Source of the DNA: Deinococcus aerophilus
GTDB taxonomy: Bacteria > Deinococcota > Deinococci > Deinococcales > Deinococcaceae
Direction of reading: 5' to 3'
DNA length: 64,000 nt
NCBI RefSeq assembly: GCF_014647075.1
Contig: NZ_BMOM01000018.1
Span: 3,874-67,873, forward strand
Position 1 is the first letter of the stretch; every line of letters begins with the position of its first letter. Position numbers and translations under genes: made by a program. This document shows, in pieces, positions 37,573 through 49,992 of the stretch. The notes beneath the pieces were generated by a model. The model was not told where the DNA came from. It did no database searches and saw only the letters and a list, made by a program, of their open reading frames with translations.

Positions 37573-39243
37573 TCAGCTGCGGTCCGGGTGGGGGCTGGCC
37601 AGCGCTTCTGGCCGGGCCGCAGCGGCGTAGGCCGTGTTGTAGTAGTAGTACGCATCGTTGCTGCGCGTGACCTTGTTCAGCACGATGCCCAGCACCCGCA
37701 CGCCGGCCACGCGGGCGTTCTGCAGGCTGCGCTCCACATCGGCCAGGCGGGTCTTGCCGTTTTCGACCACCAGGATCACGCCGTCGGTGTGGGGGGCCAC
37801 CGCCAGGGTATCGGGCAGCCCGAGCATGGGCGGCGTGTCGATAAGCACAAAGTCGTAGCCCTGTGCCCAGCCCTCCAGCGAGGTGCGGAAGGCGGGCTGG
37901 TTGAGGATGCCGCTGCCGCCGTCCCCGCGCTGCGGAGTACCGGCGGGCAGCAGGTCCACGTTGGGCCCCACGCCCGTGGCATGCGCCGCGCCGGGGCGCA
38001 GGAACATCTCAGTGAGGGTGGCGGCGGGCGGCAGCGTGGGGTCGGTGCCGGGCAGCGGGTGGGTCGCCAGGCGATCGGGACCCCAGACCTTGAGCTGGGT
38101 GGGGCGGCGCAGGTCGGCGTCGATGACAAGCACCTTCTGGCCGCTGGCCCCCAGGCTCTCGGCCAGCGCGGCGGTCACCGAACTCTTGCCCTCGCCGGGG
38201 TATGAGCTCGAGATCACCAGCCGGCGGTGGCTGCCCTCGCCCAGCGTGGACTGCACGTTGATGCGCAAAAAGCCCAGGCCCTCGTACAGCGGACCGCTGT
38301 GGCTGGCGGGCAGGAAGCCGCCGGCCAGCTGCTTGCGGCGCACCAGGGGCAGCTGGGCAAGGACCGGCAGACCCAGGGGCAGCAGATCCTCGGGGCCGTT
38401 GACCCGGCGGCGCAGGCTGTCACTCAGCAGCACGCCGCCGGTGACCAGAAACAGGCTCAGCAGCCCGGCCAGCGCCGCGTTGCGCAGCGGACGCGGCGAG
38501 ACCGGGGCGCGCGGGGCCACCGGCTCGGCCACCGGAATCAGGGTACCGGTGGCCGCCGTTTCCAGCACCGCCATCTGCGACAGGTTCTGCAGCACCTGTC
38601 CGCGCGCGGAGATCAGGCTCTGGCGCTCCAGCGGGTCCCCGATGGACGCGATGCGCTCGGTCAGGTTCTGGAGCTGCGCCTGCAGGCTCTGGCGCGAGCG
38701 GGTCACGCTCTGCTTGGCCCGCGCGTTGTCCCACGCGAGCAGCGCAGCCACGCCCGCCTCGGCCAGCTGCTGGGCGGCCTGCGGGTTCTCGCCCTGCGCG
38801 CGGATCTCGTACACGCCGCGCTGCTGGGTGTCCAGCCGGGCCCGCACCTTCAGGCGGCTGAAGGTGTTGGCCGTCAGCTCGCGGTTCAGGTCGCTGCGGA
38901 TCTGGGCGACCAGGGTGGGGTCGAGCCCGCTCTGCTCCAGGCGCTGGCCGATGTCGGTCACCAGATTGCGGCTGTGCAGCACCTGTTCCACCGCGCCCTG
39001 CGGCAGCGGCGGGGCGGTCACCAGCGTGTTGTTGATCAAGGAGTTCTGGGCGTTGTTGTCGACGGCGATGATGCTAGCGCTCGACTCATAGACCGGAGCT
39101 TCCCGTCCGGCAAGCCAGTACGTCAGGCCGGCCACCACCACGGGCGTCAGAATCAGCAGGGGGGCGTAGCGTCTGAGGGTGCCAAACACCTGCCGGAGGT
39201 CGATTTGATCCGCGTTGGCGGGCTGTGCGGGCGGGCTCTGCAT
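37573..39243 (-). CDS. Polysaccharide co-polymerase fused to tyrosine autokinase (Wzz/BY-kinase)
   Basis: 556 residues. Wzz domain with two membrane segments (near residues 30-50 and 255-280) and a long coiled-coil-rich periplasmic part between; a cytoplasmic BY-kinase follows (Walker A SSSYPGEGKSSVTAALAE, Walker A' VLVIDADLRRPTQ, Walker B YDFVLIDTPPML). A Tyr-rich tail (DAYYYYNTAY) is the autophosphorylation cluster. It controls chain length and export of capsule or exopolysaccharide. The gene converges with the operon and has its own -10 box 8 bases before the ATG. Confidence 0.93.
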   Translation of the reverse strand: MQSPPAQPANADQIDLRQVFGTLRRYAPLLILTPVVVAGLTYWLAGREAPVYESSASIIAVDNNAQNSLINNTLVTAPPLPQGAVEQVLHSRNLVTDIGQRLEQSGLDPTLVAQIRSDLNRELTANTFSRLKVRARLDTQQRGVYEIRAQGENPQAAQQLAEAGVAALLAWDNARAKQSVTRSRQSLQAQLQNLTERIASIGDPLERQSLISARGQVLQNLSQMAVLETAATGTLIPVAEPVAPRAPVSPRPLRNAALAGLLSLFLVTGGVLLSDSLRRRVNGPEDLLPLGLPVLAQLPLVRRKQLAGGFLPASHSGPLYEGLGFLRINVQSTLGEGSHRRLVISSSYPGEGKSSVTAALAESLGASGQKVLVIDADLRRPTQLKVWGPDRLATHPLPGTDPTLPPAATLTEMFLRPGAAHATGVGPNVDLLPAGTPQRGDGGSGILNQPAFRTSLEGWAQGYDFVLIDTPPMLGLPDTLAVAPHTDGVILVVENGKTRLADVERSLQNARVAGVRVLGIVLNKVTRSNDAYYYYNTAYAAAARPEALASPHPDRS

Positions 39244-39251
39244 TCACGCGC

Positions 39252-39257
39252 AGTTTA
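39252..39257 (-). promoter_or_regulatory. TAAACT -10 element of the co-polymerase gene
   Basis: TAAACT on the minus strand, 8 bases before the ATG at 39243; leaderless arrangement. Confidence 0.5.
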
Positions 39258-39461
39258 GGCGTATGTGCGGGGAATTGCCACACGAAAGCGGTCGTGTCTT
39301 AAGAGGCGACGGAAAGTTCACAGGCCGGGCCACCTGAAAAGATTGAGGAACCGGGTACGGAAATGACTTTGGAGATGGAATGGTCCTGACGGATCGGGCC
39401 TGGCCCACCGATTCGGGGGCAGGGATGGCAGGTGTGCTCCCGGCCGCGCCCTGTGAATGGG

Positions 39462-39501
39462 GGCGGCGCCCGTCCCATCCCGCAGGACAGGGGGCGCCGC
39501 C
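39462..39501 (-). terminator. Hairpin downstream of transketolase
   Basis: GGCGGCGCCC pairs with GGGCGCCGCC, and a further GTCC/GGAC pairing lies inside the loop. It lies just past the tkt stop on the minus strand. Confidence 0.45.
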
Positions 39502-39515
39502 GCCGGAAACGGGGA

Positions 39516-41498
<1,983 letters not shown>

Positions 41499-41505
41499 GG
41501 GAGTC

Positions 41506-41511
41506 ATCCTA
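41506..41511 (-). promoter_or_regulatory. TAGGAT -10 element of tkt (leaderless)
   Basis: TANNNT box 7 bases upstream of the ATG at 41498, minus strand. Confidence 0.5.
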
Positions 41512-41584
41512 CCCTGTGGGAGGATGGTGTACCAAGTACACTTATAGACGTTGCGCTCATGTGTGTTCCGGTCTGGGGGGTGGG

Positions 41585-41995
41585 TCAGCCGGCGGGGGGT
41601 TCCAGAAGGACCTCATTCAGCACGGCGTGCAGCTGCTCTGCGGGCACGCCCGACGTCCGCAGCTGCCGCAGCAGGGCGCGCAGGTCCTGCAACTGGGCCT
41701 CCGGTCCAGTGACAAGGTCGGCGCGCACGCGGGTGCCCGCGCCGGCGCGGTTCTCGGTCAGGCCGTCCTCGCGCAGCAGGGCGTAGGTCTTGGCGACCGT
41801 ATTGGGGGCCAAGCCCAGGGCGGCGGCCACGGCACGCACGGGGGGCAGGGCGTCACCGGGCCGCAGCGCTCCGTCCGCAACGGCGGCAGTCAGGACCTGC
41901 CGCAGCTGCAGGTAGGGAGGCGTGCCGTCGGTCTCCTGCAACCGGGAGACCAGCGTGTCCAGCAGCGGGGCGTGCTGTGCGGCGGGGTTGGGCAT
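41585..41995 (-). CDS. Short GntR-family regulator, YtrA type
   Basis: 136 residues. A GntR winged helix fills the first ~80 residues ([56 protein letters not shown]); only a short helical tail follows, as in the YtrA subgroup, which usually controls ABC transporter genes. No ABC gene is adjacent; the neighbours are tkt and a GNAT remnant. ATG at 41995 starts immediately before the conserved domain. Confidence 0.85.
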   Translation of the reverse strand: MPNPAAQHAPLLDTLVSRLQETDGTPPYLQLRQVLTAAVADGALRPGDALPPVRAVAAALGLAPNTVAKTYALLREDGLTENRAGAGTRVRADLVTGPEAQLQDLRALLRQLRTSGVPAEQLHAVLNEVLLEPPAG

Positions 41996-42255
41996 GCGAG
42001 CACCATCGGCTCCGGGCCACCACCTGTCAAGGGGCGGGCAGAAAGAAACCTCCGCGGGGGTCTGCGGAGGCGCGAGGGGGCGGTGTCTGGGGGCTGGGCC
42101 AGGGGTCGTGGCAAAGTCCCTTCCGGATCCCGACTGCGAACACACCATCGGCGTTCCTGTTCCGGTGACAGCAGAATACGCCGGAAACGTAATGGCGTCA
42201 AGCCAATCTGTGTATGTGGACCGAGTATAAGAAATCCTGAATACCCGGAGCTGCG

Positions 42256-42693
42256 GTGTTGATGACCGGGAAGCTGTCCCGCGCAGTGCATATGCACCGG
42301 TTCGGCCATTTGTCCTACGGTCCAGATTCGCCTTGTGGTCCCGCTGCCCCGGCCACATGGACCTTCCGTGCCTTCCAGAACGCCGACGCTCCCGCCGCCG
42401 CGCGCCTCGTCACGGACAGCGTGCGCGGCCACTGGACCTCTCTGCCGGAACAGTTCCGCGAGAGCGCCGACCCGCTGCGCCGCCGCCTCGTTGAGCTGGA
42501 AGGCAAGGAGGTCAAGGAGGTCATCGCCACGTGGCTCGGGGCCGACGCGCTGGCCTGGGCGCGGGCCGGGGGCTTCACGCACGCAGGGACCGGGGGCATG
42601 GTTCCCAACCTGCCGATGCTGCGGGTCAACGCCCGGCTGGGCTACCGCGTCGGGCGCATGTGGGTGACCTGGGAGCAGCCGCTATCCGGCTGA
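42256..42693 (+). pseudogene. Internally deleted GNAT acetyltransferase remnant
   Basis: The frame carries a GNAT N-terminus (FRAFQNADAPAAARLVTDSV, from about 42352) and a GNAT C-terminus (NLPMLRVNARLGYRVGRMW), but the central acetyl-CoA site (Q/RxxGxG/A) is missing. The part between reads like the junction of two domains (ALAWARAGGFTHAG). A two-domain GNAT of about 300 residues with an in-frame internal loss explains this. It could still be expressed but should lack acetyltransferase activity. Confidence 0.5.
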
Positions 42694-42721
42694 GGCTCCC
42701 ACCCCCCGGAGCCCCCTCTCC

Positions 42722-43188
42722 CTATTTCTTCGGGGTGCCCTTTGCGGGCGCGTACTGCTCCACCCCGCCGGCCACCGCAAAGGCCGCCTGCACCTCGGCG
42801 AGCGGCTGGTCCGGTCTGCTGGCGGGATCACCGGGCAACGTCCGGGCAAACACCTCCAGCGCGTCCGGGTAGCCGTCCCCGTCGGCGTCCTGTCCGGCCT
42901 GCAGGGTGGCGTACAGCACGTCCGGGAATTTGCCCTTTCCTCCCGCCTCCGCGTCGGCCCGGAAGCCCGCGCGGATGGCCTCGCCAAAGGGATTCCACGG
43001 CGCGCCGCCCCCCTCGTGGACATGGCAATACGTGCAGGCCATCACCCGGCGGTCCAGGGTCCACAGCGGATTGTCTGCGTCGTAACGCAGCTGCGGAATG
43101 GCCTGCAGACGGTACTTGGGCAGGGCGAGGGCCACCGGCGCTCCCAGCAGGACCAGCGTCGCCAGCCCGCCCCCCATCCAGCGGACGT

Positions 43189-43201
<13 letters not shown>
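42722..43201 (-). CDS. Exported haem-binding protein with calcium-loop motif
   Basis: 159 residues. An N-terminal hydrophobic segment ([19 protein letters not shown]) acts as signal peptide or anchor. One CxxCH haem site ([10 protein letters not shown]) lies near residue 53, and an EF-hand/dockerin-like calcium loop ([13 protein letters not shown]) near 105. Such small cytochromes often accompany DUF1501/DUF1800 genes. It overlaps the DUF1501 gene by 13 bases, so it is the last gene of a three-gene operon. ATG at 43201 is the first Met before the signal segment. Confidence 0.75.
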
Positions 43202-44361
<1,160 letters not shown>

Positions 44362-44451
44362 CGGACACCTCGGGGAAGATAGGGACGCGGGGCGCTGGGG
44401 GCCGTCCGCGGAAAGGAAGCTGGGTGGAACCGCCGTCGCCTCAGGGCCGCC

Positions 44452-45744
44452 TCAGGCCAGCTGGAACTCGGGGCTGATCAGGGCCAGGTACACGCGCTGT
44501 TTGGGGTTCAGGCCCTTCAGGGCGGCCTGGGCCGGACCGGTCTCGCTGCCGAAGAGGGCCAGGTCGCTGGGTACGGCGTCCAGTGTGGGAGCAGTCCCGC
44601 CCAGCGACAGTGCGGCGGCCACCTGCAGGCGGGTCAGCAGGGCCGAGTCGTTGATCCACTCGCGCCCGCCGTCCCAGCCCTTGACCGTGTCTGGCTGCAG
44701 CAGCAGCTGACCCATGCGGCCCGCGGTCTGGGCCAGGTTCAGCAGTTGCTTGGCCTCCAGCTTGGGTCCCCCCAGGGTGCGGACCGCGCTGACGATGTAT
44801 TCCACCGGACCCCGGATGATGCGGGCGCGGCTGTGCGGGGCATAGAAGGCCGCGCTGGAGAGCAGTTCTTCCAGCACCGCGCCCACGTTGCCGCCCGTGC
44901 GCCGGAAGGTCTCGGCGCTGCCCTGCACGGCGGCCTCGTCGGGGGTGTCGGCCAGGAAGGTGCGGTGCAGCTTGCGCGACACGAACACGGCGGTCTGCGG
45001 GTGGGTGGCGGCCAGGTGAACCACGTCCTCGAAACCCAGTCGCCCGGTCTGTCCCAGGTACGTTTTCTGTCCGTCGTCGTGCTGGCGGGGATTGAAGCTG
45101 GCGCGCGGGGTCTGCAGGTAGGTGTTCCTGGGGTTGCCGCGCCCGCCCTCGAAGCTCCAGCCGGTCAGGGCGCGCGCGCCCTCACGGACATCCTGTTCGG
45201 TGTAGTTGGGCCGGCCGGGCGTGCCGATGCCCACGGTGAACAGTTCCAGCAGCTCGCGGGCGAAGTTCTCGTTGGGCCGCCCCCTGCGGTTCAGATCGTT
45301 ATCGAGGTAGCGCAGCATGGCCGGCGACTGCGCGACCTCCAGCGTGAAGCGCTCGAAGCTGGGCGTGGCTGCGTGCCGGCGCAGCAGGCCCAGGTACCCG
45401 GCCAGGGCCGGATGGTTCTTGACCTTGTCGGTGCCGACCACAAAGTGGTTGCTCCAGGTCAGGGCCAGGCGCTCGCGCAGCGGCTGGGGACTGTACATCA
45501 GTTCGTAGAGCCATGCGGCACGCGTGAGCTGCAGCATCGCGCCCGGGGTCGCGCCGGTGGAGGGATCAAAGGGGTTGCCGGGGGCAGTGCGGCTGTCGAA
45601 CCGCAGGGCTTCTCTCGCCACGTCACGGGGGTTCTTGCCGACCAGGGCGCGGATCTGTGCGTCGGTCGCGCCGAAGGCCGTGCGCCGCAGAAAATGCGCG
45701 GCGTCCTCGGAAGTCAGGGGGCGGGGATGGGGGGGTAGGCTCAC
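44452..45744 (-). CDS. DUF1800 family protein
   Basis: 430 residues. DUF1800 features: [19 protein letters not shown] near the start, [15 protein letters not shown] near residue 100, [15 protein letters not shown] near 160, and a C-terminal [18 protein letters not shown]. The function is unknown. A GTG at 45744 with AAGGAG six to eight bases upstream is the best start; the longer frame upstream lacks similarity. It is transcribed with the DUF1501 and haem-protein genes. Confidence 0.87.
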   Translation of the reverse strand: MSLPPHPRPLTSEDAAHFLRRTAFGATDAQIRALVGKNPRDVAREALRFDSRTAPGNPFDPSTGATPGAMLQLTRAAWLYELMYSPQPLRERLALTWSNHFVVGTDKVKNHPALAGYLGLLRRHAATPSFERFTLEVAQSPAMLRYLDNDLNRRGRPNENFARELLELFTVGIGTPGRPNYTEQDVREGARALTGWSFEGGRGNPRNTYLQTPRASFNPRQHDDGQKTYLGQTGRLGFEDVVHLAATHPQTAVFVSRKLHRTFLADTPDEAAVQGSAETFRRTGGNVGAVLEELLSSAAFYAPHSRARIIRGPVEYIVSAVRTLGGPKLEAKQLLNLAQTAGRMGQLLLQPDTVKGWDGGREWINDSALLTRLQVAAALSLGGTAPTLDAVPSDLALFGSETGPAQAALKGLNPKQRVYLALISPEFQLA

Positions 45745-45829
45745 GCTGGATGCTCCTTGAGGGTGACGGGCGGCCGGGGCAGAGGGGGGGCGGGCGGGTA
45801 GAGTCAGGTGGAGTGGGGAAAGCGGCACC

Positions 45830-46624
45830 CTACGGGTCAGATGCGCCGGGCTCCAAAAAAGTTCCGCGCAGGGCAGCGAGCCCCGGGGAGTCCACCCGCT
45901 GCACCTGGGCCAGCGCCGCCCGGAGTGCACGGTCCGGCAGGTTGCCGACCAGCCACACGAAGCCGCCCGCCACCTGCCGCGACGCGACGCCCGGCGCGGC
46001 CCGCACGCCCCGCGGCGCGGTGACCAGGGCGAACATGTTCACGCCGTCGGTCAGGGTGATCTCGGTCCGGCCGTTGGGGCGGCTGCGGACCTCGCTGGGC
46101 ACCACGCCGGGAGGCAGCCGCAGCCCCGGCAGGGCGGCGAGGACCGCTGCGCGCAGACCGGCCGGCAGGGCCGGCACCGGGTCCCGGACCGCTGTGGGCT
46201 GGGCAGTGACCGCCGTGAACGCGGCGCGGCGGGCAGGTGTGCCGTCGGGGAAGTTCTCCTGGTAGGCCAGCGGAATGTTCCACTGCGTGTCGATCCACAG
46301 CGACCAGCGGGCCGCCTCGCCTGCCCGGGGCGTGAGGTCAAAGCGGGTGGTGGAGCGGCCCGCGACCGTCTCCGGCCCCACACGTTTCACGGTGAAGTTG
46401 CGGGCCAGCAGGCCCGGGCGAAACGGCACGCGCGGCAGCGCCCTCGCCGTGCGGGTCGGCACGTCGCGGGGCGGAAACAGCACCGTGACCTCGGCGGTGC
46501 CGCGCGCCTCCAGCGTCCGCGCGCGCAGCAGGGCCGCGCTGAGATCGTCCACGTCCTGTGCGTCCGCTGCGCCGCTCAGGACCAGCGCCGCGAGCAGCGC
46601 CCCCCGCAGTCCACCCGTCCTCAC
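45830..46624 (-). CDS. RseB/MucB-like periplasmic sigma-factor regulator
   Basis: 264 residues with an N-terminal signal peptide ([18 protein letters not shown]). The first domain has the LolA/RseB pattern ([52 protein letters not shown]); a second smaller domain resembles the RseB C-terminus ([19 protein letters not shown]). RseB proteins bind the periplasmic part of the anti-sigma factor and delay its cleavage. The start overlaps the anti-sigma-like gene by 4 bases, which supports the role. Confidence 0.75.
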   Translation of the reverse strand: MRTGGLRGALLAALVLSGAADAQDVDDLSAALLRARTLEARGTAEVTVLFPPRDVPTRTARALPRVPFRPGLLARNFTVKRVGPETVAGRSTTRFDLTPRAGEAARWSLWIDTQWNIPLAYQENFPDGTPARRAAFTAVTAQPTAVRDPVPALPAGLRAAVLAALPGLRLPPGVVPSEVRSRPNGRTEITLTDGVNMFALVTAPRGVRAAPGVASRQVAGGFVWLVGNLPDRALRAALAQVQRVDSPGLAALRGTFLEPGASDP

Positions 46625-46893
46625 CAGCCGTCTCCCCAGGCACTTTGATACGCCTCGTAGGCCGCGCTGGCCGGCAGCGCAGGAGGGGGACGCAGCACGC
46701 TGACCCCCGCCACCACCGCCGCTGAGGCGAGCAGCGCCGGGACCCAGCCGGCGCGCAGGTGTCGGGCCCGGGCCGCCCGGGCCCGTTCGTCGCGCAGGGC
46801 CGCGCCCCCCAGGAAACGTTCGGCGGCCCCGGCGTCGGCGGGAGTCTCGGCGCGGGCGCGGGCGAGCAGGGTATCGAGGTCGTGGTCATTCAT
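46621..46893 (-). CDS. Small membrane anti-sigma factor candidate
   Basis: 90 residues. A polar N-terminal part ([24 protein letters not shown]) precedes one membrane segment ([18 protein letters not shown], near residues 49-67) and a short periplasmic tail. This is the layout of RseA-type anti-sigma factors, though shorter than usual and without a zinc-binding HxxxCxxC motif. Its position between the ECF sigma gene and the RseB-like gene gives the assignment. ATG at 46893. Confidence 0.65.
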   Translation of the reverse strand: MNDHDLDTLLARARAETPADAGAAERFLGGAALRDERARAARARHLRAGWVPALLASAAVVAGVSVLRPPPALPASAAYEAYQSAWGDGW

Positions 46894-46935
46894 GGAGAAG
46901 TCCTTGGTGGATGGGCATGGGCGGGGAGAGGGGGT

Positions 46936-47517
46936 TCACGGCTCGATTCCGGCGCGCGTCAGCCACGCTCGCAGGGCGGCGCGGCCCCGGTTGATGCGGC
47001 TTTTGACCGTGCCCAGCTCCGCGCCGGTGATGCGCGAGATCTCGGCGTAGTCCAGCCCGGCGAGTTCGCGCAGCGAGACGGCCTCGCGCTGCTCGCGGGG
47101 CAGGGCCTGCAGCGCCTGGGCCAGCTGGTCGCGCAACTCGGCCTGCTCGCCGGTCCGGGCCGGGTCGTGGGGGGCCAGCGGTTCGGGGGCGTCGTGCATG
47201 GAGACCGTGGGGTGGCCCTTGCCGCGCAGCGCTCCGTAACAGGCGTTCAGGGTGACGCGGTGCAGCCAGGTGCTGAAGGTGGCCTCGCCCCGGAAGTCCT
47301 TCAGCCCCCGGTGGACGGAGATAAACACCTCCTGTACCACGTCGTCCGCCGCGCCCGGACCGACCATGGTCGCGGCCAGGCGGTGGACGGTGCCCGCGTG
47401 ACGCCTCACCAGCACCTCGAAGGCCCGCTCGTCGCGCGCGGCGAGGCGCACGAGGACGGCGTCCGGCGGGCCGGGATCTTCCGCTGTGGGTGGGGCCAGG
47501 GCTTCACGCAAAGTCAC
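46936..47517 (-). CDS. ECF (RpoE-type) RNA polymerase sigma factor
   Basis: 193 residues. Sigma region 2 ([56 protein letters not shown]) and region 4 ([44 protein letters not shown]) are complete. It heads a three-gene operon with its presumed anti-sigma and RseB-like regulators. The GTG at 47517 is 5 bases after TAAGGT, so the transcript is likely leaderless. It lies divergent to the mntR-like gene, now 3.2 kb further away because of the inserted element. Confidence 0.9.
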   Translation of the reverse strand: MTLREALAPPTAEDPGPPDAVLVRLAARDERAFEVLVRRHAGTVHRLAATMVGPGAADDVVQEVFISVHRGLKDFRGEATFSTWLHRVTLNACYGALRGKGHPTVSMHDAPEPLAPHDPARTGEQAELRDQLAQALQALPREQREAVSLRELAGLDYAEISRITGAELGTVKSRINRGRAALRAWLTRAGIEP

Positions 47518-47631
47518 CTCATACCTTAGAGGGGCCGAGCGTCCGGAAAGTTCCGGGCGTCTGTGGCCGCGCCGGGGGCGCGGGGGCGGCCGCCCGGAAG
47601 CACGGAACGCTCATGAAGAACTGAATAAACT

Positions 47632-47697
47632 ACGCCGTTTAGGGCCTGGGGTTGATGGGATAAACGAGCATGCTGAGCGCATAAACAGGGAGACGAT
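47632..47697 (+). repeat. Left 66-bp terminal inverted repeat
   Basis: Begins ACGCCGTTTAGGGCC and ends AGGGAGACGAT; it matches the right end with two mismatches. The transposase-fragment ATG follows directly at 47698. Preceded by TAAACT. Confidence 0.9.
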
Positions 47698-48017
47698 ATG
47701 GCCAGATATCGTCCCCACTGAGGCCGCCGTGCAGCCATCCGCTCCTTCTACCGCTGGACCCGGCGACCTCAGCACCCGGAAGACCTGCAGGCATCAGAAA
47801 GTCACGGACGCTGAGTTGATCGCGTTGTTGCTCAGCCGTTTCGTCTTCAAGGTGCCGCACGCTTCGATCTGGTGGAGTTTGCTGTGGGAAGACCGTCCCG
47901 GTCTTCCGTCATACACCCAGGCATACACACGGAGTGTGCGGCTCCTGACCCAGCTCGAAACTCTGGTGAGTACGGCTGAACACTTGGCCGAGGTCATCAT
48001 TGACTCGAAGGTAGTAG
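47698..48017 (+). pseudogene. Transposase N-terminal fragment, nonsense and frameshift mutations
   Basis: ATG at 47698, directly after the left end, opens MARYRPH and meets a TGA at codon 8. The same frame continues AAIRSFYRWTRR, then one frameshift near 47764 leads into TRKTCRHQKVTDAELIALLL, PHASIWWSLLWEDRPGLPSY and AEVIIDSKVV. This resembles the N-terminal third of a DDE transposase of IS4/IS5/IS982-like type, where the last Asp would be the first catalytic acid. The rest is missing from 48018 on. The element cannot move by itself. Confidence 0.65.
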
Positions 48018-48196
48018 GCGCAGGCGGGTGCGGGCGACCAGTCCGGTGGGCACGCTGTGGGACACGGTGCGCGTCATGTCGCGGCCCTGAGGGGGCTTGG
48101 CCCGCGTGCCGACCAGCCTGCTCGTCGGCTGACCGAGGGCTTTGCCCCATGGTCTGGTGTTCGGCGCCACTCGGGCCTCCTGGGGGAAAAGAAAAA

Positions 48197-48215
48197 CCCC
48201 CGCGTCACGCGGGGG
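48197..48215 (-). terminator. Rho-independent terminator, minus strand
   Basis: CCCCCGCGTCACGCGGGGG forms a 7-9 bp GC stem, and the minus-strand transcript continues with TTTTTCTTTT. It would end minus-strand transcripts arriving from the small ORF at 48633-48878. Confidence 0.7.
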
Positions 48216-48252
48216 CAAGGGATAGGGTGGTGGGGGCATTCACGCGCGCAGC

Positions 48253-48282
48253 GGCGCGGGAAGAAGTGGCGCGGGAAGAAGT
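48253..48282 (+). repeat. Two tandem copies of a 15-mer
   Basis: GGCGCGGGAAGAAGT occurs twice without a gap. A related AGAGAAGAAGTAAG lies near 48424. Part of the repeat zone upstream of the 286-residue gene. Confidence 0.8.
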
Positions 48283-48310
48283 AGGGAAATACCCCTGCGT
48301 TCCGCCCGGC

Positions 48311-48391
48311 CACCCGGTTTGCCTGTGGGGAAACCGGGGGGGGCGATTTTCCTGTGCGGCAAACCGGGTGGGGGGGTGGTTTTCCCACAGG
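48311..48391. repeat. Nested inverted repeats, iteron/operator-like
   Basis: CACCCGGTTTGCC (48311-48323) pairs perfectly with GGCAAACCGGGTG (48358-48370). CCTGTGGGGAAACC (48322-48335) pairs with GGTTTTCCCACAGG (48378-48391) with one mismatch. The two pairs interleave, so they cannot both form one simple stem; they look more like protein-binding sites or replication iterons than a terminator. Confidence 0.65.
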
Positions 48392-48632
48392 GGTAATCCC
48401 TATAAACAGAGCTTACTTATCAGAGAAGAAGTAAGTGTGTGGCGCACGCGAGCAGTCTTGGGTGTGCTGGGGCCGCACCGTGATCCAAAAAACGCCTCAG
48501 CGGGGCACAGTGCCCCTGGGTGGGGCCGGGTGGGGTCTGGGGCCGCACGCTGGGCCGGAGGGGCCACAGCGGGGCACACAGCGCAAACACGCCCACATTG
48601 CGAGTGTGGGCGTTCCCTGCGAGCGGTGGGGT

Positions 48633-48878
48633 TCAGCTTGGCCGCAGCCTTTGGGCCGTGTTCCAGGTGCTGACGCCACTACCCAGAGACTGGCCGGCTC
48701 CGTACGGATCAGCTTCCGCGCAGCGTTCCAGCTCAGTTTGCGTCACGCCGGTGATCCGCAGGCGTTGGCCACCCCTGCCGCCAGCATCCTTGGTGACGCT
48801 CAAGGTGCCAGCTGTCTTTTCCCGAAGTGCAGGAAAATTGAGGTGTAGGGGGTGTGCGACGGCTGTTTCGCAAGTCAT
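48633..48878 (-). CDS. Small hypothetical protein, 81 residues
   Basis: ATG at 48878 has GGAGGGAGAGG upstream. The protein begins MTCETAVAHPLHLNFPAL and has a Gly/Arg-rich then acidic central part (DAGGRGGQRLRITGVTQTEL). No family is recognised. It is divergent from the 286-residue gene, and a minus-strand terminator lies about 420 bases downstream. The ribosome site and the divergent layout support it; coding bias is weak. Confidence 0.4.
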   Translation of the reverse strand: MTCETAVAHPLHLNFPALREKTAGTLSVTKDAGGRGGQRLRITGVTQTELERCAEADPYGAGQSLGSGVSTWNTAQRLRPS

Positions 48879-49014
48879 CTGACCTCTCCCTCCAGAGTGT
48901 TGGATTGACCGGAGAAATTGTTTGAAAATGCTGTGCTGCTGGGCCTTGACTGTGTGAGCGAGCCTGATCCAGTGTGTGCTGCCCCGCCAGACCAGAAGCG
49001 GAGCAGGAGACACC

Positions 49015-49875
49015 ATGACGCAGCCAGAAGACCAGCTCAACTTGCACGCCGCCCGCCTGTACCTCTCCCGTCTGCTGCCTGACCTGGGGCCGCTGACCCG
49101 GCAGGAATTGCAGAGCCTCACCCTCAAAGCCGGGCTCTGGACCCTGCACCGCCAGACCCAGCCAGCCGAACCCAATCTCTCCGATCATCTGAAGGCCCAT
49201 ACTCGGCTGCTGCGCGGTCAGGGCAGCGAATTCGACCGCTTGGAGGCCCAGCACCTTCGGCAGGGGGACCGCCTCCCCTCGCCCCTTGCCTTTGTTTCGG
49301 AGACCCAGGGCGAGTCGGCCCATGCCACGGCCGACGACGACCGCATCCAGAAGATGCGGCACCACGCGCAGCGGCTGGGCGTGCCATGGTTTAGCCGCCA
49401 GGAACTGACGCAGGCCAAAGTGCAGGTGAGCTACCGGGTCACCCGCTCCTTTGAATTGGCCCTCGACGATGCCTGGACAGCGCGGGCACCGCGTGGGGCG
49501 TCCCGGAACGCCCTGCACGTTTCCCTCACGCTGGCTTATCTCTGCCTGCCGGAGTTCCGGCAGCGGGTACGGCAGGTCCAGGACGTGCGCTACGCTCGCA
49601 TGCCATCCCCAGTCCTTCCCGTGGACGCCCGCAAGGTGGCTGAGCTGTTGGCGCGCTGCCAGATTCCTGCGCGGGGCGCGCCGACCCTTCGTGATGAACT
49701 GGTGCAACTGAGCTACCGCACCACATTGATGGCCAACAAGGCCCTGCGGCGCACCCTCCCGGCGCAGGAGCGTACCCTGGCATACCTGCACATCGACTTG
49801 CTCGCCCTTTACCTGACCGCACCCGACGTTGGTGCATTTATTGATCGCGTCATCGAGGACCGCGGCCAGGAATAG
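49015..49875 (+). CDS. Unknown protein of the element, 286 residues
   Basis: ATG at 49015 with AGGAGACACC directly before it. Soluble and mostly helical, with many Leu/Gln/Arg. Segments include LYLSRLLPDLGPLTRQELQS near residue 17, HAQRLGVPWFSRQELTQAKV near 118 and LHVSLTLAYLCLPEFRQRVR near 164. No nuclease, recombinase, Rep or toxin motif could be recognised. It is the only undamaged gene in the element while the transposase and other cargo are broken, suggesting selection or a younger age. It lies downstream of the iteron-like repeat zone, so a DNA-binding or replication role is possible but unproven. Confidence 0.65.
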   Translation: MTQPEDQLNLHAARLYLSRLLPDLGPLTRQELQSLTLKAGLWTLHRQTQPAEPNLSDHLKAHTRLLRGQGSEFDRLEAQHLRQGDRLPSPLAFVSETQGESAHATADDDRIQKMRHHAQRLGVPWFSRQELTQAKVQVSYRVTRSFELALDDAWTARAPRGASRNALHVSLTLAYLCLPEFRQRVRQVQDVRYARMPSPVLPVDARKVAELLARCQIPARGAPTLRDELVQLSYRTTLMANKALRRTLPAQERTLAYLHIDLLALYLTAPDVGAFIDRVIEDRGQE

Positions 49876-49992
49876 CGCCGACTCGGAGCGGCCGATCATC
49901 GGTCCTGGGGAGGCCCTGTGCAGAGCCTCCTCTCCTTTCAACCTGGCCTCGCGCCTTCTTCGTAGCTGTCGGCGAGGGACTTTCCGAGACAC

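Noticed and set aside
47486..48673. Single 395-codon plus-strand gene across the left end of the element
   Set aside because: The frame runs through antisense ECF sequence, the inverted repeat, part of a transposase and hairpin DNA; it has no consistent protein character.
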